Positions 1-8,828 are shown, counted from the stretch's first letter. The stretch is 64,000 bases of DNA from Modestobacter italicus (GCF_019799965.1 NZ_JABGCJ010000001.1:372001-436000), one strand, 5' to 3'. The notes: a model not told the origin generated them from the sequence alone. Numbers and translations: made by a program.

Positions 1-474
1 GTGCTCGGCTGGGTGCTGGCGCACCGGGAGCGGACCATCGGGCGGATCGACACGGCCATGCCCGACGACCCCGCCGCCTCGGTGCGCTACATCCACCGTC
101 CGACGATGCTCTACGCGCAGGTGCTCCGGATGGCCACGCACCCGACGTTCGTCACCCGCGCCGACCGGCGGCGCGCCCTGGGCCGACTCGCCGTGCTCGG
201 TCCCGCCACACCGTGGCCCCTGCTCGCCTCCGAGATCCGCCAGCTGGATCTGGGTGACCTCCCGAGTTTCCGGGTGCCGCTGCGCGGTACTAGCGTCCTC
301 GACGGGCTCGGCGACGAGACGGGAGCACGGTGCCGCCAGGCCCCGCTGGCGCGTTGCCTCGATGCCGTGCGCCGGCTCACCGACTCAGACGCGAGGAGGG
401 AAGCCGCAGCCGTGCACACCAGTCTCGCCGCCTGGGACACCGTTCCCGACGGTGACGCCGGACCTCGCGCATGA
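1..474 (+). CDS. LanM-type dehydratase domain (DUF4135), C-terminal end, cut by window edge
   Basis: The reading frame is open at the left edge, so the start lies outside the window; the GTG at position 1 is probably internal. The 157 visible residues match the end of the lanthipeptide dehydratase domain of LanM enzymes: an RYIHRPTMLYAQ block, a THPTF block, a GDLPSF motif (GDIPYF in typical LanM) and a final helix ending in HTSLAAW. In the RYIHRPT block the Arg and Thr are six residues apart, like the elimination-site pair I recall from CylM (R506/T512). A full LanM would continue with a LanC-like cyclase of about 400 residues, but here a stop follows directly. It is therefore a stand-alone or truncated dehydratase. 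It overlaps the next gene by ATGA. Homology is recognised by eye only. Confidence 0.6.
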   Translation: MLGWVLAHRERTIGRIDTAMPDDPAASVRYIHRPTMLYAQVLRMATHPTFVTRADRRRALGRLAVLGPATPWPLLASEIRQLDLGDLPSFRVPLRGTSVLDGLGDETGARCRQAPLARCLDAVRRLTDSDARREAAAVHTSLAAWDTVPDGDAGPRA

Positions 475-1769
475 CCTCGCGGCTCCTCACTGCGTTCGGG
501 GCGCACGAGGGGTGGGAACGCCCTCTCCACCGGGCGCGTGCGCTGCGGGTCGACCTGGTGGTCGCCGTCGTCTTCGGCGCCTGCGCGGTGCTCTCCCTGG
601 ACACCGCCCGCAGCCTGGGCTCGCTGGCCCAGGTGGGGACCAGCCGGCCGTGGCAGTACCTGTGGCTGGTCGTGCCGGCCCTGACCCTGGCAGTGCGCCG
701 GGTGCTCCCGTTGCTCGTGCTCGTCGTGGCCACCGCGCACCTGGTGGTGACCGCGGTCGTCGAGCCCGCGCTCTCCCCGGTCTTCTTCGTCCAGATCTAC
801 TACTTCTTCGCGTTGTTCAACGCGATCTCCTGGTCCCGGCACCGACGTGCCGCGCTGGCCATGACGGTCGGGTTCGGGCTGGTCGCCGTGGCGTGGGTGC
901 TGGCCGACTTCGTGGTGCGCGACAGCCTGGCGCCGCTGGAGGGGCTGCCGGAGCTGGGCCCCTTCTCCCCCACCACCGCGGCCGTGCTGCAGGTGCTCCT
1001 GTCGACGCTGGTCTTCTACCTCAGCGCGACCGTCGGCGGCGTGCTGACCTGGTGGAGCGCCCGCCGGGAGGCGCAGGCGCGGGAGCAGGCGGTGCTCATC
1101 GCCCAGCAGTCCGCGCAGCTGAGCGAGCGCGCGGTGAGCGAGGAGCGGTTGCGCATCGCCCGCGAGCTGCACGACGTGGTGGGCCACCACATCGCGGTCA
1201 TCGGGATCCAGACCGGAGCCGCCCGCCGGGTGCTGACCAGCACGCCGGACCAGGCCACCGAGGCGATGCTCCAGGTCGAGCGATCGGCACGGTCGGCCAC
1301 CCACGACCTGCGGCTGCTGCTCAGCGCGCTGCGGGTGCGCAACGACGAGGCGCCCGGGGTGTCCCCGCTGCACGGCGCCCAGGCCATGGACGCGCTGGTG
1401 GAGTCGTTCACCGCGCTGGGGCTGCGGGTCGACCTGCACCGCTGCGGGGACCTCGACGCCGTCCCGACCACCGTGGGGCTGGCGCTGCACCGGATCCTGC
1501 AGGAGTCGCTGACGAACGTGCGGCGGCACTCCACCGCCGACCAGGTGCACGTCCGGCTCGAGACCGGTGACCGGGAGGGGCCGCGCACCGTGCGGCTGAC
1601 CGTGACCGACAACGGCCGCCCCCGGGGCGGCACGTCGGGCAGCCGGGTGGGCCTGCTCGGGATGCGCGAGCGCGTCGAGCTGCACGGCGGCACCCTGAGG
1701 ACCGGCACGACCGAGGAGGGCGGCTTCCAGGTCGCCGTCTGCCTGAGCTGGACGGAGGAACGCGCGTGA
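471..1769 (+). CDS. Sensor histidine kinase, NarL/DesK-type (HisKA_3)
   Basis: A membrane-bound sensor kinase that probably controls the RiPP cluster with the response regulator that follows. About the first 200 of 432 residues hold some six hydrophobic segments with no large extracytoplasmic domain. A short coiled region leads to a HisKA_3 dimerisation helix with [10 protein letters not shown], in which His234 is the expected phosphoacceptor. The C-terminal part carries the ATPase boxes, including a [12 protein letters not shown]-box, VTDNG, and GLLGMRERV. The ATG overlaps the stop of the DUF4135 gene (ATGA), and its own stop overlaps the GTG of the response regulator, which implies translational coupling. 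The signal sensed cannot be read from sequence. Confidence 0.9.
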   Translation: MTSRLLTAFGAHEGWERPLHRARALRVDLVVAVVFGACAVLSLDTARSLGSLAQVGTSRPWQYLWLVVPALTLAVRRVLPLLVLVVATAHLVVTAVVEPALSPVFFVQIYYFFALFNAISWSRHRRAALAMTVGFGLVAVAWVLADFVVRDSLAPLEGLPELGPFSPTTAAVLQVLLSTLVFYLSATVGGVLTWWSARREAQAREQAVLIAQQSAQLSERAVSEERLRIARELHDVVGHHIAVIGIQTGAARRVLTSTPDQATEAMLQVERSARSATHDLRLLLSALRVRNDEAPGVSPLHGAQAMDALVESFTALGLRVDLHRCGDLDAVPTTVGLALHRILQESLTNVRRHSTADQVHVRLETGDREGPRTVRLTVTDNGRPRGGTSGSRVGLLGMRERVELHGGTLRTGTTEEGGFQVAVCLSWTEERA

Positions 1770-2503
1770 GCGACGTCCCGCAGGGCCCGGCCACCGGGTC
1801 CGGACCGGTGCGGGTGCTGCTCGTGGACGACCAGAAGCTGGTCCGGGCCGGGTTCACGATGATCTTCGGCGCCGAGGCGGACCTGGAGGTCGTCGGCGAG
1901 GCGTGCAACGGGGTCGAGGCCATCGAGGTCGCCCGCCGGACGAGGCCGGACGTGATCCTCATGGACGTGCAGATGCCGGTCATGGACGGCATCGAGGCGA
2001 CCCGCCGCATCACCGCCGAGATGGACGCCACGATCCTGATGCTGACGACCTTCGACGACGAGGAGAGCGTCCTGTCGAGCCTGCAGGCCGGCGCGTCCGG
2101 GTTCCTGCTGAAGAACACCGACCCGGCACAGCTGGTGCACGCCGTCCTCGCCGCGGCACAGGGGCACGCGCTGCTCGCCCCCGAGGTGACCCGCCAGGTC
2201 ATCCACCGCAGCGTCGGCCCCGAGGCCACGCCTCCTGCCGTCTCCGCCGACACCCAGCGCGCCGTGGCGAGCATGACCGAGCGGGAACGGGAGGTGCTCG
2301 GGCTGGTGGCCCGCGGCATGTCCAACGCGGAGATCGCCGCGCACCTGGTCGTCGGCGAGGCCACGGTGAAGACCCACGTCTCCAGCTGCCTGCACAAGCT
2401 GCAGCTCCGCGACCGGGTCAAGCTGGTGGTCTTCGCCTTCGAGTCCGGGCTGGTGGACCAGCCGCCGGCCACCCGGGCCGGGGAGCACCCGACCGGGCCC
2501 TGA
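1766..2503 (+). CDS. LuxR/NarL-family response regulator
   Basis: Cognate regulator of the kinase just upstream, with a 4-bp GTGA overlap. The receiver domain has the acidic pair D21/D22, phosphoacceptor Asp67 in VILMDVQMP, a conserved T in MLTTFDDEE and Lys in LLKNTDP. The C-terminal LuxR helix-turn-helix begins at [15 protein letters not shown]-like sequence (here [15 protein letters not shown]) and includes [20 protein letters not shown]. Length (245 aa) is normal. A perfect hairpin follows 20 bp after the stop, so the two-component pair is probably its own transcription unit. Confidence 0.93.
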   Translation: MSDVPQGPATGSGPVRVLLVDDQKLVRAGFTMIFGAEADLEVVGEACNGVEAIEVARRTRPDVILMDVQMPVMDGIEATRRITAEMDATILMLTTFDDEESVLSSLQAGASGFLLKNTDPAQLVHAVLAAAQGHALLAPEVTRQVIHRSVGPEATPPAVSADTQRAVASMTEREREVLGLVARGMSNAEIAAHLVVGEATVKTHVSSCLHKLQLRDRVKLVVFAFESGLVDQPPATRAGEHPTGP

Positions 2504-2522
2504 GCCCTCTGCGTCCCCCGCA

Positions 2523-2546
2523 CGACCGATCCCGCAGGATCGGTCG
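2523..2546. terminator. Perfect 10-bp hairpin after the two-component genes
   Basis: Arms 2523-2532 (CGACCGATCC) and 2537-2546 (GGATCGGTCG) pair perfectly around a CGCA loop. There is no U-tract. It lies 20 bp after the response-regulator stop and 33 bp before the next -10-like box, so it could act as a terminator or as an operator. Confidence 0.55.
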
Positions 2547-2578
2547 CACGACCCTCCCCGGACGACGCCCGGGCCTCC

Positions 2579-2584
2579 TACCGT
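2579..2584 (+). promoter_or_regulatory. -10-like box TACCGT of a leaderless promoter
   Basis: TACCGT fits the actinobacterial -10 pattern TANNNT and ends six bases before GTG 2591. Start of transcription at or next to that codon would give a leaderless mRNA. The same spacing recurs at several other genes in the window. No convincing -35 is seen. Confidence 0.45.
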
Positions 2585-2590
2585 GCCTGT

Positions 2591-3442
2591 GTGCCCGCCG
2601 GGCGAGCCCCGACGACCGGGAGGAGCGGCCCCACGCCGACGACCATGGACAGCAACCCACCCCCTCGACGGGCAGACCCGTCGATGTGCCGCCCGCCGGT
2701 GGTCGTCCTGACCACCCGGGAGCAGGCCCCCGCGGGCAGCCTCGGGCTGGCGGACACCCTGTGGCCGCGGCCGGGCGAACGGTGGGCACAGCGGTACGGG
2801 CTGGAACGGCTGCGGCTGCTCGGCGACTGGGTGCGCCGGCTCCACCGCGGCGACGCCGTCCCCCCGCGCGCGCAGCAGTCCGCCGACGGCGCCCCGGTGG
2901 GGGCGGTCGACGCCCTGCGCGAGCGCCTCGCCGCCGGTCCGCCGCCCCCACCCGCGACCGGTTGGCCGCCGCTGCCGCGGGCGCACTGGACCTCGCTGCG
3001 CCAGTGGGCCGAGCTGCTCACCGCCCCGCCCGGCACCCCCGGTCCGACGACGCACGGCCGACTGGGGCTCGACCACGTCGGCTGGGTGACCGCCCCACCC
3101 GGCGACCTCGTCGTCCTCGCCCCCGGCGGGCTGGCTGCCACCCACCCGGCGGTCGACGTGGGCTGGGTGACCGGCGACCTGATCGAGCTGGTGCACCGGG
3201 CCCGCGCCCACGGCCGGGACCCCGCGCCGTTCGAGCGCCTGCTGGCCGCCTTCCTCAGCGGTTACCGCGGCCTGATCGGTGAGCCCGCCGTCGCCGGCGA
3301 CGGGCTGGACACCTACCGGGCCGCCGCGCTGCGGGTCCTCTCGCGGGTGACCGACGAGGTGGCCCCCGAGGACGCCGCACTGGACCTCCGTCTGGCCCAG
3401 CACCTGGTCGAGCAGTGCTGGGCGGCCGGCGCCCGCCGCTAG
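2591..3442 (+). CDS. APH-fold protein with degenerate catalytic loop (putative lanthipeptide synthetase partner)
   Basis: First gene of the modification operon. I do not recognise it as a known enzyme, but its plan resembles aminoglycoside-phosphotransferase proteins and the gene at 7303-8211: a RLLGDWVRRLHRGD helix, then THGRLGLDHVGW where an active kinase has HGDxxxDN, then HPAVDVGWVTGDLIELVH, which parallels the WDLGWLLGELLEL block of the other protein. The catalytic Asp is replaced by Arg and the DFD-like metal site is missing, so kinase activity is unlikely. By context it may be the third component that class V synthetases need beside the kinase and HopA1-like proteins. GTG 2591 follows a -10 box at leaderless distance; ATG 2645, behind GGGAGGAG, is an alternative start. 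Confidence 0.6.
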   Translation: MPAGRAPTTGRSGPTPTTMDSNPPPRRADPSMCRPPVVVLTTREQAPAGSLGLADTLWPRPGERWAQRYGLERLRLLGDWVRRLHRGDAVPPRAQQSADGAPVGAVDALRERLAAGPPPPPATGWPPLPRAHWTSLRQWAELLTAPPGTPGPTTHGRLGLDHVGWVTAPPGDLVVLAPGGLAATHPAVDVGWVTGDLIELVHRARAHGRDPAPFERLLAAFLSGYRGLIGEPAVAGDGLDTYRAAALRVLSRVTDEVAPEDAALDLRLAQHLVEQCWAAGARR

Positions 3443-3599
3443 ACGCCCCTCCCCCGCGAGGAGGAGAGCCTCCGTGGGCCGGCTCACACGCGCGACCGAG
3501 ACGGCACCGGGCGGATCTCATCCGGCTGACCGATGTGACCCGGCCGCCGCCGGGACGAGGGTGATGGGCATCCACACGCGAGAGAGCCGAGGACGTGAG

Positions 3600-4745
3600 A
3601 TGCGCATCGACCCCCGGATCGACGACTTCCTGGAGGCGCACGGCCTGGGCCGCGTGCGGCCCGAGACCACCAAGGAGCAGAACGGGCGCAACGCGAACTT
3701 CCTGGTGGTCACCACCACCGGGCGGCCGCTGTTCGTGAAGCGGATCCGGATGGGCAGCACCGACGCCGCCGAGCGGTTCAGCGCCTGCGTCGCCTTCGAG
3801 ACCCTGCGCCAGGACGACCCCGCCATCCGCGCCGCGCTGGGCACCGCACCCCTGGTCGCCACGGACGCCGAACGGGGGTTCCTGGCCTACGAGGCCGTCA
3901 CCGGCGCGGCCAGCCTGGCGGAGATCGCCCGGGAGCACAGCCGGGACGGCGGTGCGCGGGACCAGGCCGTCGCCCACCACGCCCCCGCGCTCGGCCGGAT
4001 CATGGCCGCCGTCCACGCCCTCGACGTCGACCGGGTCCCCGAGCGGGAGGCCCAGCCGCACATGCCGCCCGTCGCGTTCCTCGACGCCCTGCCCTGGCAG
4101 CTCTACGCCAACGCCTCCGCACCGGTGCTGCAGGTCTGGCACCGCCTGCAGCGCGACCCGGCGGTGACCGAGGCCCTGCACACCCTGCGGGCCGAGGAGG
4201 CCGCGGCTGCCCCGACGGCGATCCACGGCGACGTCCGCCTCGACCAGTTCCTGGTCGGCCGGGACGACGTCCTGCGGCTGATCGACGTCGAGGAGTTCCG
4301 CCGCGGCGACGTGGCCCGCGACCTGGGCGCGATGGTCGGCGAGTGGCTGCACCGCGCCACCCTCGACATCGTCGCCGACCACGTGCCCACCCCGGCCGGC
4401 GCAGCGGTGGCCGACCTGGAGCTGAGCCACGAGGACGTGCTGGCCGCCGGCGCCGCCGCACTCGACCGCCGGCGGCCGGTGATCACGGCCTTCTGGGACT
4501 CCTACCGAGCCGCCGGCGGCGGCAGCGACGACCCGGGCTTCGTCGACCGGGTCACCCGCTTCGCCGGCTGGCACCTGTTCGACCGGCTGATCGCGGTGGC
4601 CGAGTACACCTCGCGGATCTCCGCCGTCCACTGGGCTGCGGCCGGCATCGGCCGCCAGGCCCTGCTGCACCCCCGCGCCGCTGCGCCCGCGCTGGGCCTG
4701 CCCGCCCTCGCCCCGACCGCCCAGTTGGAGGAGCTCGCCGCATGA
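3600..4745 (+). CDS. APH-like kinase, class V lanthipeptide synthetase component (LxmK/SprPT-like)
   Basis: Probably phosphorylates Ser/Thr of the precursor cores so that phosphate can be eliminated to Dha/Dhb. The 381-residue protein keeps the APH/kinase essentials: Lys47 in LFVKRIRM, catalytic loop IHGDVRLDQF with His209 and Asp211, and the metal-binding LIDVEEF with Asp229. The C-terminal half is helical, with FAGWHLFDRLIA. Its stop overlaps the start of the HopA1-like gene by ATGA, the pairing seen in class V lanthipeptide and thioamitide clusters. The frame is open to 3474, but ATG 3600 is preferred because the earlier stretch is low in domain-like sequence and a purine-rich GAGGA lies just before it. 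A thioamitide role is less likely because no YcaO/TfuA gene is present. Confidence 0.8.
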   Translation: MRIDPRIDDFLEAHGLGRVRPETTKEQNGRNANFLVVTTTGRPLFVKRIRMGSTDAAERFSACVAFETLRQDDPAIRAALGTAPLVATDAERGFLAYEAVTGAASLAEIAREHSRDGGARDQAVAHHAPALGRIMAAVHALDVDRVPEREAQPHMPPVAFLDALPWQLYANASAPVLQVWHRLQRDPAVTEALHTLRAEEAAAAPTAIHGDVRLDQFLVGRDDVLRLIDVEEFRRGDVARDLGAMVGEWLHRATLDIVADHVPTPAGAAVADLELSHEDVLAAGAAALDRRRPVITAFWDSYRAAGGGSDDPGFVDRVTRFAGWHLFDRLIAVAEYTSRISAVHWAAAGIGRQALLHPRAAAPALGLPALAPTAQLEELAA

Positions 4746-5731
4746 CCACCGTCACCGTCGCGCGCCCCGCCGCGACCACCGTCCCCTCGTCCCTGACCGG
4801 CGTCCTGGCGGCGCTCGACGCGGTGCGCGTCGACGCGTCGACCTGGACGGCGCGGGTCGGCCGCCGCGAGCTGTCCGGCGGCAGCCCGGCCGACCTGCGA
4901 CCGCAGCTGGTCGGCGCCATGTACGAGGTGCTGCACGCCGGCCGCGCCGAGGAGAAGGACCTCGGTCGGATCGTCCGCGAGGGCGACGTCGAGCAGGTGC
5001 TCGCCGCGAGCCTGCCGCACGACACCGCGCCACGCCGCGCCCGCCTGCTGCGCCGGGAGGACGACGGCGGCGCGGTCGTCGACCTGGGCGACGTCCGGGT
5101 GCGGCTGCCCGCCGAGCTGACGCCGGCCGGGGTCGCCGTCGACGAGGTCACCGAGCTCCGGTTGCCCGCTGCCCGGCCCGGGCTCTCCTACGGGTTCTTC
5201 CTCGTCGACGGTCCGCGGGGCGCGCAGCCACCCGGCGCCACACCGCTCCGCCGCCTGTACGTGCACGCGCAGGACCCGGAGTCCGCGGCCACCGCGTGGC
5301 GGCGGGCGCTGGAGGTGCTCAACGCCGCCGGTGTGCACTACCGCTCCAAGACGCTGTCGCACCGCGACGGCTACCCGCGTCGCGATGCCGTCGTGGTCTA
5401 CCTGCCGGCCACCGAGGCGCACCTGGTGCAGGACGTGTCCGCGGCCGTCGCCGGCTGCCCGGGCCTCGGCGAGGACGTCTCGGCCTTCGCCCACCGCATC
5501 GCGCCCGGCATCGCCGTCGCCGACGAACCCCACGACCCGCGCCCGCAGTACCGCGGTCTCAGCTTCGGCGAGCACCGCTGCTCGCTCGCCGCCGCAGCGC
5601 TGATGCGCCACGCCGAGGACCCCACCGCCGACCTCGCCGAGCTGCTGGCGGAGGAGTGCCAGAAGGCGGCCGTCGACCCCGACGACCTCGCGTTCAACCA
5701 GACCCCGCACACGGAGAGGACCCCGGCATGA
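4742..5731 (+). CDS. HopA1-like protein, class V lanthipeptide synthetase component
   Basis: Protein of 329 residues with the conserved HopA1-effector-type core: RRLYVHAQDPESA, a Lys-containing RSKTLSHRDGYPR block near residues 200-215, VVYLP, and a YRGLSFGEHRCSLAA block near 280. HopA1 proteins in class V lanthipeptide and thioamitide clusters work with the APH-like kinase; a phosphate-eliminating (lyase) role is inferred from their relation to phosphothreonine-lyase-like effectors. ATG 4742 overlaps the kinase stop (ATGA), and the gene's own stop overlaps the methyltransferase start, so kinase, HopA1 and methyltransferase are translationally coupled. Confidence 0.82.
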   Translation: MTTVTVARPAATTVPSSLTGVLAALDAVRVDASTWTARVGRRELSGGSPADLRPQLVGAMYEVLHAGRAEEKDLGRIVREGDVEQVLAASLPHDTAPRRARLLRREDDGGAVVDLGDVRVRLPAELTPAGVAVDEVTELRLPAARPGLSYGFFLVDGPRGAQPPGATPLRRLYVHAQDPESAATAWRRALEVLNAAGVHYRSKTLSHRDGYPRRDAVVVYLPATEAHLVQDVSAAVAGCPGLGEDVSAFAHRIAPGIAVADEPHDPRPQYRGLSFGEHRCSLAAAALMRHAEDPTADLAELLAEECQKAAVDPDDLAFNQTPHTERTPA

Positions 5732-6501
5732 CCACCACCCAGGACCGCACGGACGACCGACCCCAGGCGTTCGGGGAGAACACCTACGGCGACGGGCTCG
5801 CGGCCGTCTACGACTTCATGTACCCGACCACGCCCGACGCCCAGAGCGCCGGGGAGCACGTCGCCCGGCTGGCCGGTCCGGGCGGGACCGCGCTGGAGCT
5901 GGGCGTCGGCACCGGCCGGGTGGCGGCGTTCACCGCGGCCGCCGGGGTGCGGCTCACCGGCGTCGACGCCTCGCAGAAGATGCTGGACACCCTGCACGAA
6001 CGGCACCCCGACAGCGGCATCCGCACCCTGCTGCTCGACTTCACCTCGCAGAGCACCGGGGAGACCTTCGACGTCGTGTACGTGCCGCTGTCCACGTTCT
6101 TCGTGGGCCGCACCCAGGAGGCGCAGCTGGCCACCATGCGGCTCATGCGCGAGCAGGTGGCCGACGGCGGGCACGTGGTCGTCGAGGCCTTCGAGCCGCG
6201 CGACTACCACGCCCTGTCGGAGGTGCGGACCGACACGCACCCGTTCCCGGACGGCTCGCTCATGATCGACACCACGGCGGTGGAGCGCAGCCTGCAGCTG
6301 ATCGTCGTCAGCCACACCACCATCGACCGGGGCCGGCACGAGACGGTCAAGGAGGTGGTGCGCTACGCCTTCCCCGCCGAGCTGGACCTGATGGCGCGAC
6401 TGGCCGGCCTGGAGCTGGTCGAGCGGTCGGAGGACTGGAACGGCACGCCGTTCAACGCGCACAGCATCCGGCACGTCTCCACCTACCGCGTCGCGGTGTG
6501 A
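5728..6501 (+). CDS. Class I SAM-dependent methyltransferase (putative N-terminal N-methylation)
   Basis: Rossmann methyltransferase of 257 residues. The SAM-binding motif I LELGVGTG is at residues 56-63, followed by acidic VD near residue 80 and the FDVVYVPLSTFF motif IV-like block. In lexapeptide and cacaoidin clusters an equivalent enzyme puts two methyl groups on the N-terminal amine of the mature peptide; that role is inferred here from position alone. It sits fourth in the modification operon, coupled to the HopA1-like gene by ATGA. Confidence 0.8.
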   Translation: MTTTQDRTDDRPQAFGENTYGDGLAAVYDFMYPTTPDAQSAGEHVARLAGPGGTALELGVGTGRVAAFTAAAGVRLTGVDASQKMLDTLHERHPDSGIRTLLLDFTSQSTGETFDVVYVPLSTFFVGRTQEAQLATMRLMREQVADGGHVVVEAFEPRDYHALSEVRTDTHPFPDGSLMIDTTAVERSLQLIVVSHTTIDRGRHETVKEVVRYAFPAELDLMARLAGLELVERSEDWNGTPFNAHSIRHVSTYRVAV

Positions 6502-6512
6502 GGAGGGACGAC

Positions 6513-7265
6513 GTGCACTGCGCACACCCCAGCCACCGGGCCCGCCCCTGCGCGCACCAGGACCTGGACGCCGGGGCCGGGGCGGCCCCGGGTCCCGGGA
6601 CGATCTCGGTCCTGCTCGCCGACGACCAGGACCTCGTCCGCAGCGGCGTCGCGATGATCGTCGAGCACGAGGCGGACCTCACCGTCGTCGGCCAGGTGCG
6701 CGACGGCGAGTCGGCCGTGGCCGCAGCCCTGGACCTGCGGCCGGACGTCGTCCTGATGGACATCTCGATGCCCGGCGCGCTCGACGGCATCGAGGCGACC
6801 CGCCGGATCGTGCAGCAGACGGAGTCGCGGGTCGTCATGCTCACCACCTTCGACGACGAGGACTCCGTGTTCCCCGCCCTGCAGGCCGGCGCCAGCGCCT
6901 ACCTGCTCAAGGTCAGCGAGGGCGAGACGCTGGTCGACGCCGTGCGCACGGTGCACGCCGGGCGGGCCCTGATGTCGCCGGACGTGACCAGCACCGTGCT
7001 GCGCCACTTCAGCAACCGGACGACGGGCGGCACCTTCCAGCCCCGGCTGGTCGCGTCGCTGACCAGCCGGGAGCGCGACGTCCTCGGCCTGATCGCCCGC
7101 GGGCTGTCCAACGCGGAGATCGCCGCGGAGCTGTTCGTCAGCGAGTGCACCGCCAAGACCCACGTGTCGCACATCCTGACCAAGACGGGGCTGCGGGACC
7201 GGGTGCAGGCGGTGTCCCTGGCCTACGAGAGCGGGCTGGTGCGCCCGGGCGACATCGCCTCCTGA
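6513..7265 (+). CDS. LuxR/NarL-family response regulator, orphan
   Basis: Second regulator of the cluster, without an adjacent kinase. Receiver residues are present: D37/D38 pair, phosphoacceptor Asp83 in VVLMDISMPG, T in MLTTFDDED and K in LLKVSEG. The C-terminal LuxR domain reads LTSRERDVLGLIARGLSN and includes TAKTHVSHIL. It closely resembles the regulator at 1766-2503, which suggests duplication. GTG 6513 is chosen because AGGAGG at 6501-6506 stands six bases before it; GTG 6498 would overlap the methyltransferase stop. It may answer to the kinase at 471-1769. Confidence 0.9.
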   Translation: MHCAHPSHRARPCAHQDLDAGAGAAPGPGTISVLLADDQDLVRSGVAMIVEHEADLTVVGQVRDGESAVAAALDLRPDVVLMDISMPGALDGIEATRRIVQQTESRVVMLTTFDDEDSVFPALQAGASAYLLKVSEGETLVDAVRTVHAGRALMSPDVTSTVLRHFSNRTTGGTFQPRLVASLTSRERDVLGLIARGLSNAEIAAELFVSECTAKTHVSHILTKTGLRDRVQAVSLAYESGLVRPGDIAS

Positions 7266-7302
7266 CCTCCCCCGGCCGCGAGGACCGGCCCGCCCGCCCG
7301 GC

Positions 7303-8211
7303 TCACCACCGGGCGAGCAGCCGGTCCGGGTCCGCGGCCAGCAGCCCGACCCGCTGCAGGCGGGCCGGCAGGTCCTCGGCCCAGTCGACGTAGGCGACGT
7401 AGTCGTGCAGGTGCACGACCCAGCGCAGGACGGCGGCCCGCGACAGCCGACCCCGGTCCAGCGCGGCCCCCGGGCCCTGCCGGTCCGCGCCGCGGTGGCC
7501 CGCCAGTACCACCTCGGCCACCGGGTGGCCCTCCAGCGGCACCGGCGCAGCGGTGCGGTGCGGGTCGTTGGCCAGCTCCAGCAGCTCACCGAGCAGCCAT
7601 CCCAGGTCCCACTCGGGTGCGGCGTCGGCGAGCTCGTCGGTGACCAGCACCGCGGTCCGGTCGCCGGCCGGGTCCGGGTAGAGCGTGTTCATGCCCGGGG
7701 CGCCCAGCGCCAGCCGGGCCGGCGCCGTCCGCAGGTCGTCGACCCAGTCGCGCAGGCGGGCGGTCAGCCCCGGCACGTCCGCCAGCAGCGCGTGCAGCCG
7801 CGCCGCGTCGCCCGGCCCCTGGCCGGTGTGCAGCCAGGCCTCCAGCCGCCGGAGACCGGAGGGCGCAGCACCGCTGGTCGCCGGCAGCGCGTGGACGGCG
7901 GCCAGCGCGGCCCCGACGGGCGCGACCATCCGGGCCACGGCGGGCAGTGGCATCCCGGCCAGCACCAGGGTCGCCACCGAGGCCTCCCCGGGCACCGCGT
8001 GCTCCAGCCCGTCACCGGCCGGGCGGCCGGGTGACCAGACGAGCCCGTCGACCGGCAGGCCGGCGACCCGGGCGGCGAGCTCGGCCGGCAGCTGGAGCTC
8101 GTGCTGCCGCAGCGGACCGGCCGCCCGGTGCAGCACGAACCCGGGTGCCGAGTCGGCACGCCGGGTCGTGGTGCGCAGGTGACCGGTCTCGGTGCTGCGG
8201 ACCATCGTCAC
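7303..8211 (-). CDS. APH-fold pseudokinase-like protein
   Basis: Last gene of the divergent operon, 302 residues. It starts with GTG in a GTGA overlap with the decarboxylase gene; ATG 8205 is an alternative. The layout is APH-like: a QHELQLPAELAARVAGLPV segment, AALAAVHALP, LRRLEAWLHTGQ, then a region where HGDxxxxN and the metal-binding Asp would be expected. There it reads LALGAPGMNTLYP and LVTDELA, with no His-Gly-Asp. WDLGWLLGELLELA and a C-terminal HLHDYVAYVDW block follow. It is probably a non-catalytic binding partner or scaffold for modification, or the third synthetase subunit. The same fold with a different loss occurs at 2591-3442. Confidence 0.65.
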   Translation of the reverse strand: MTMVRSTETGHLRTTTRRADSAPGFVLHRAAGPLRQHELQLPAELAARVAGLPVDGLVWSPGRPAGDGLEHAVPGEASVATLVLAGMPLPAVARMVAPVGAALAAVHALPATSGAAPSGLRRLEAWLHTGQGPGDAARLHALLADVPGLTARLRDWVDDLRTAPARLALGAPGMNTLYPDPAGDRTAVLVTDELADAAPEWDLGWLLGELLELANDPHRTAAPVPLEGHPVAEVVLAGHRGADRQGPGAALDRGRLSRAAVLRWVVHLHDYVAYVDWAEDLPARLQRVGLLAADPDRLLARW

Positions 8212-8828
8212 CGGCTCCGGCCCTCGGCCAGCACCGTCGCCAGGGCGGCCAGCGCGACCGGGAACTGCACCGGCGGCAGCCCCTCCTGGCGCCCGGTGGC
8301 CGCGCTCCGGCCCACCCCAGGGTCGAGCACGGTGACGTCCTCGCGCTCGTCCAGCAGCGCCCGGAGCCGGCGGTAGGCCGGGCTCTCCAGCGTGCCCGGC
8401 GGCAGAGCCGGGCAGAGCACGACCGGCCTGGTCGAGCACTGCAGGGCCAGCTGGCCGGGGGTGTCGGCCAGGCCGTTGGCCACCCGTCCCAGGTAGGAGA
8501 ACGTGCACGGGTGCACCAGGAAGCCCTCGGCCCACTCGGCCAGCTCCACGTGGGCGGCGTGCCCGGCGCCGACGGCGTCCCAGGCGTCGATCTCCGCCTC
8601 CCTGCCCAGCAGCGCGCCGACCACGGCCGGGCTGACCATCCCGGTCGCGCTGCGGGTGAGCAGCACCCGCAGCTCCGGGGGGTGCGGGAGCTGCTCGACG
8701 AAGTTGAGCCAGTAGGGCAGGAAGGCGGCGCTCAGCGATCCGGTGACCACCAGCGCCACCCGGCGGCCACCCAGCCCGGCGAGGACGTCGGCGAACTCCT
8801 TGCCCGGGTCGGGGACGGCGCCGGTCAC
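8208..8828 (-). CDS. Flavoprotein (HFCD family) peptidyl-cysteine decarboxylase, LanD-like
   Basis: Oxidative decarboxylation of the C-terminal Cys to an enethiol, which then closes an aminovinyl-cysteine or -methylcysteine ring. The 206-residue protein has the Rossmann-like flavoprotein start VALVVTGSLSAAFLP, the HPCTFSYLGRVANGLAD block that corresponds to the PASANT/substrate region of EpiD-type enzymes, and VVLCPALPPG near the substrate-recognition loop. The family also includes phosphopantothenoylcysteine decarboxylase, but the context and the precursors that all end in Cys favour peptide decarboxylation. GTG start overlaps the LLM stop (GTGA). Confidence 0.85.
   Translation of the reverse strand: MTGAVPDPGKEFADVLAGLGGRRVALVVTGSLSAAFLPYWLNFVEQLPHPPELRVLLTRSATGMVSPAVVGALLGREAEIDAWDAVGAGHAAHVELAEWAEGFLVHPCTFSYLGRVANGLADTPGQLALQCSTRPVVLCPALPPGTLESPAYRRLRALLDEREDVTVLDPGVGRSAATGRQEGLPPVQFPVALAALATVLAEGRSR

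Noticed and set aside
111-3487. Long open frames on the minus strand (524, 823 and 371 codons) opposite the histidine kinase and modification genes
   Set aside because: Low-complexity His/Arg/Gly/Pro compositions, no motifs, and clear genes on the plus strand; these are high-G+C antisense shadows.
3600-8211. Thioamitide (thioviridamide-like) cluster as an alternative reading
   Set aside because: Kinase, HopA1 and decarboxylase genes are shared with that class, but no YcaO or TfuA gene is present and the precursors resemble class V ones.
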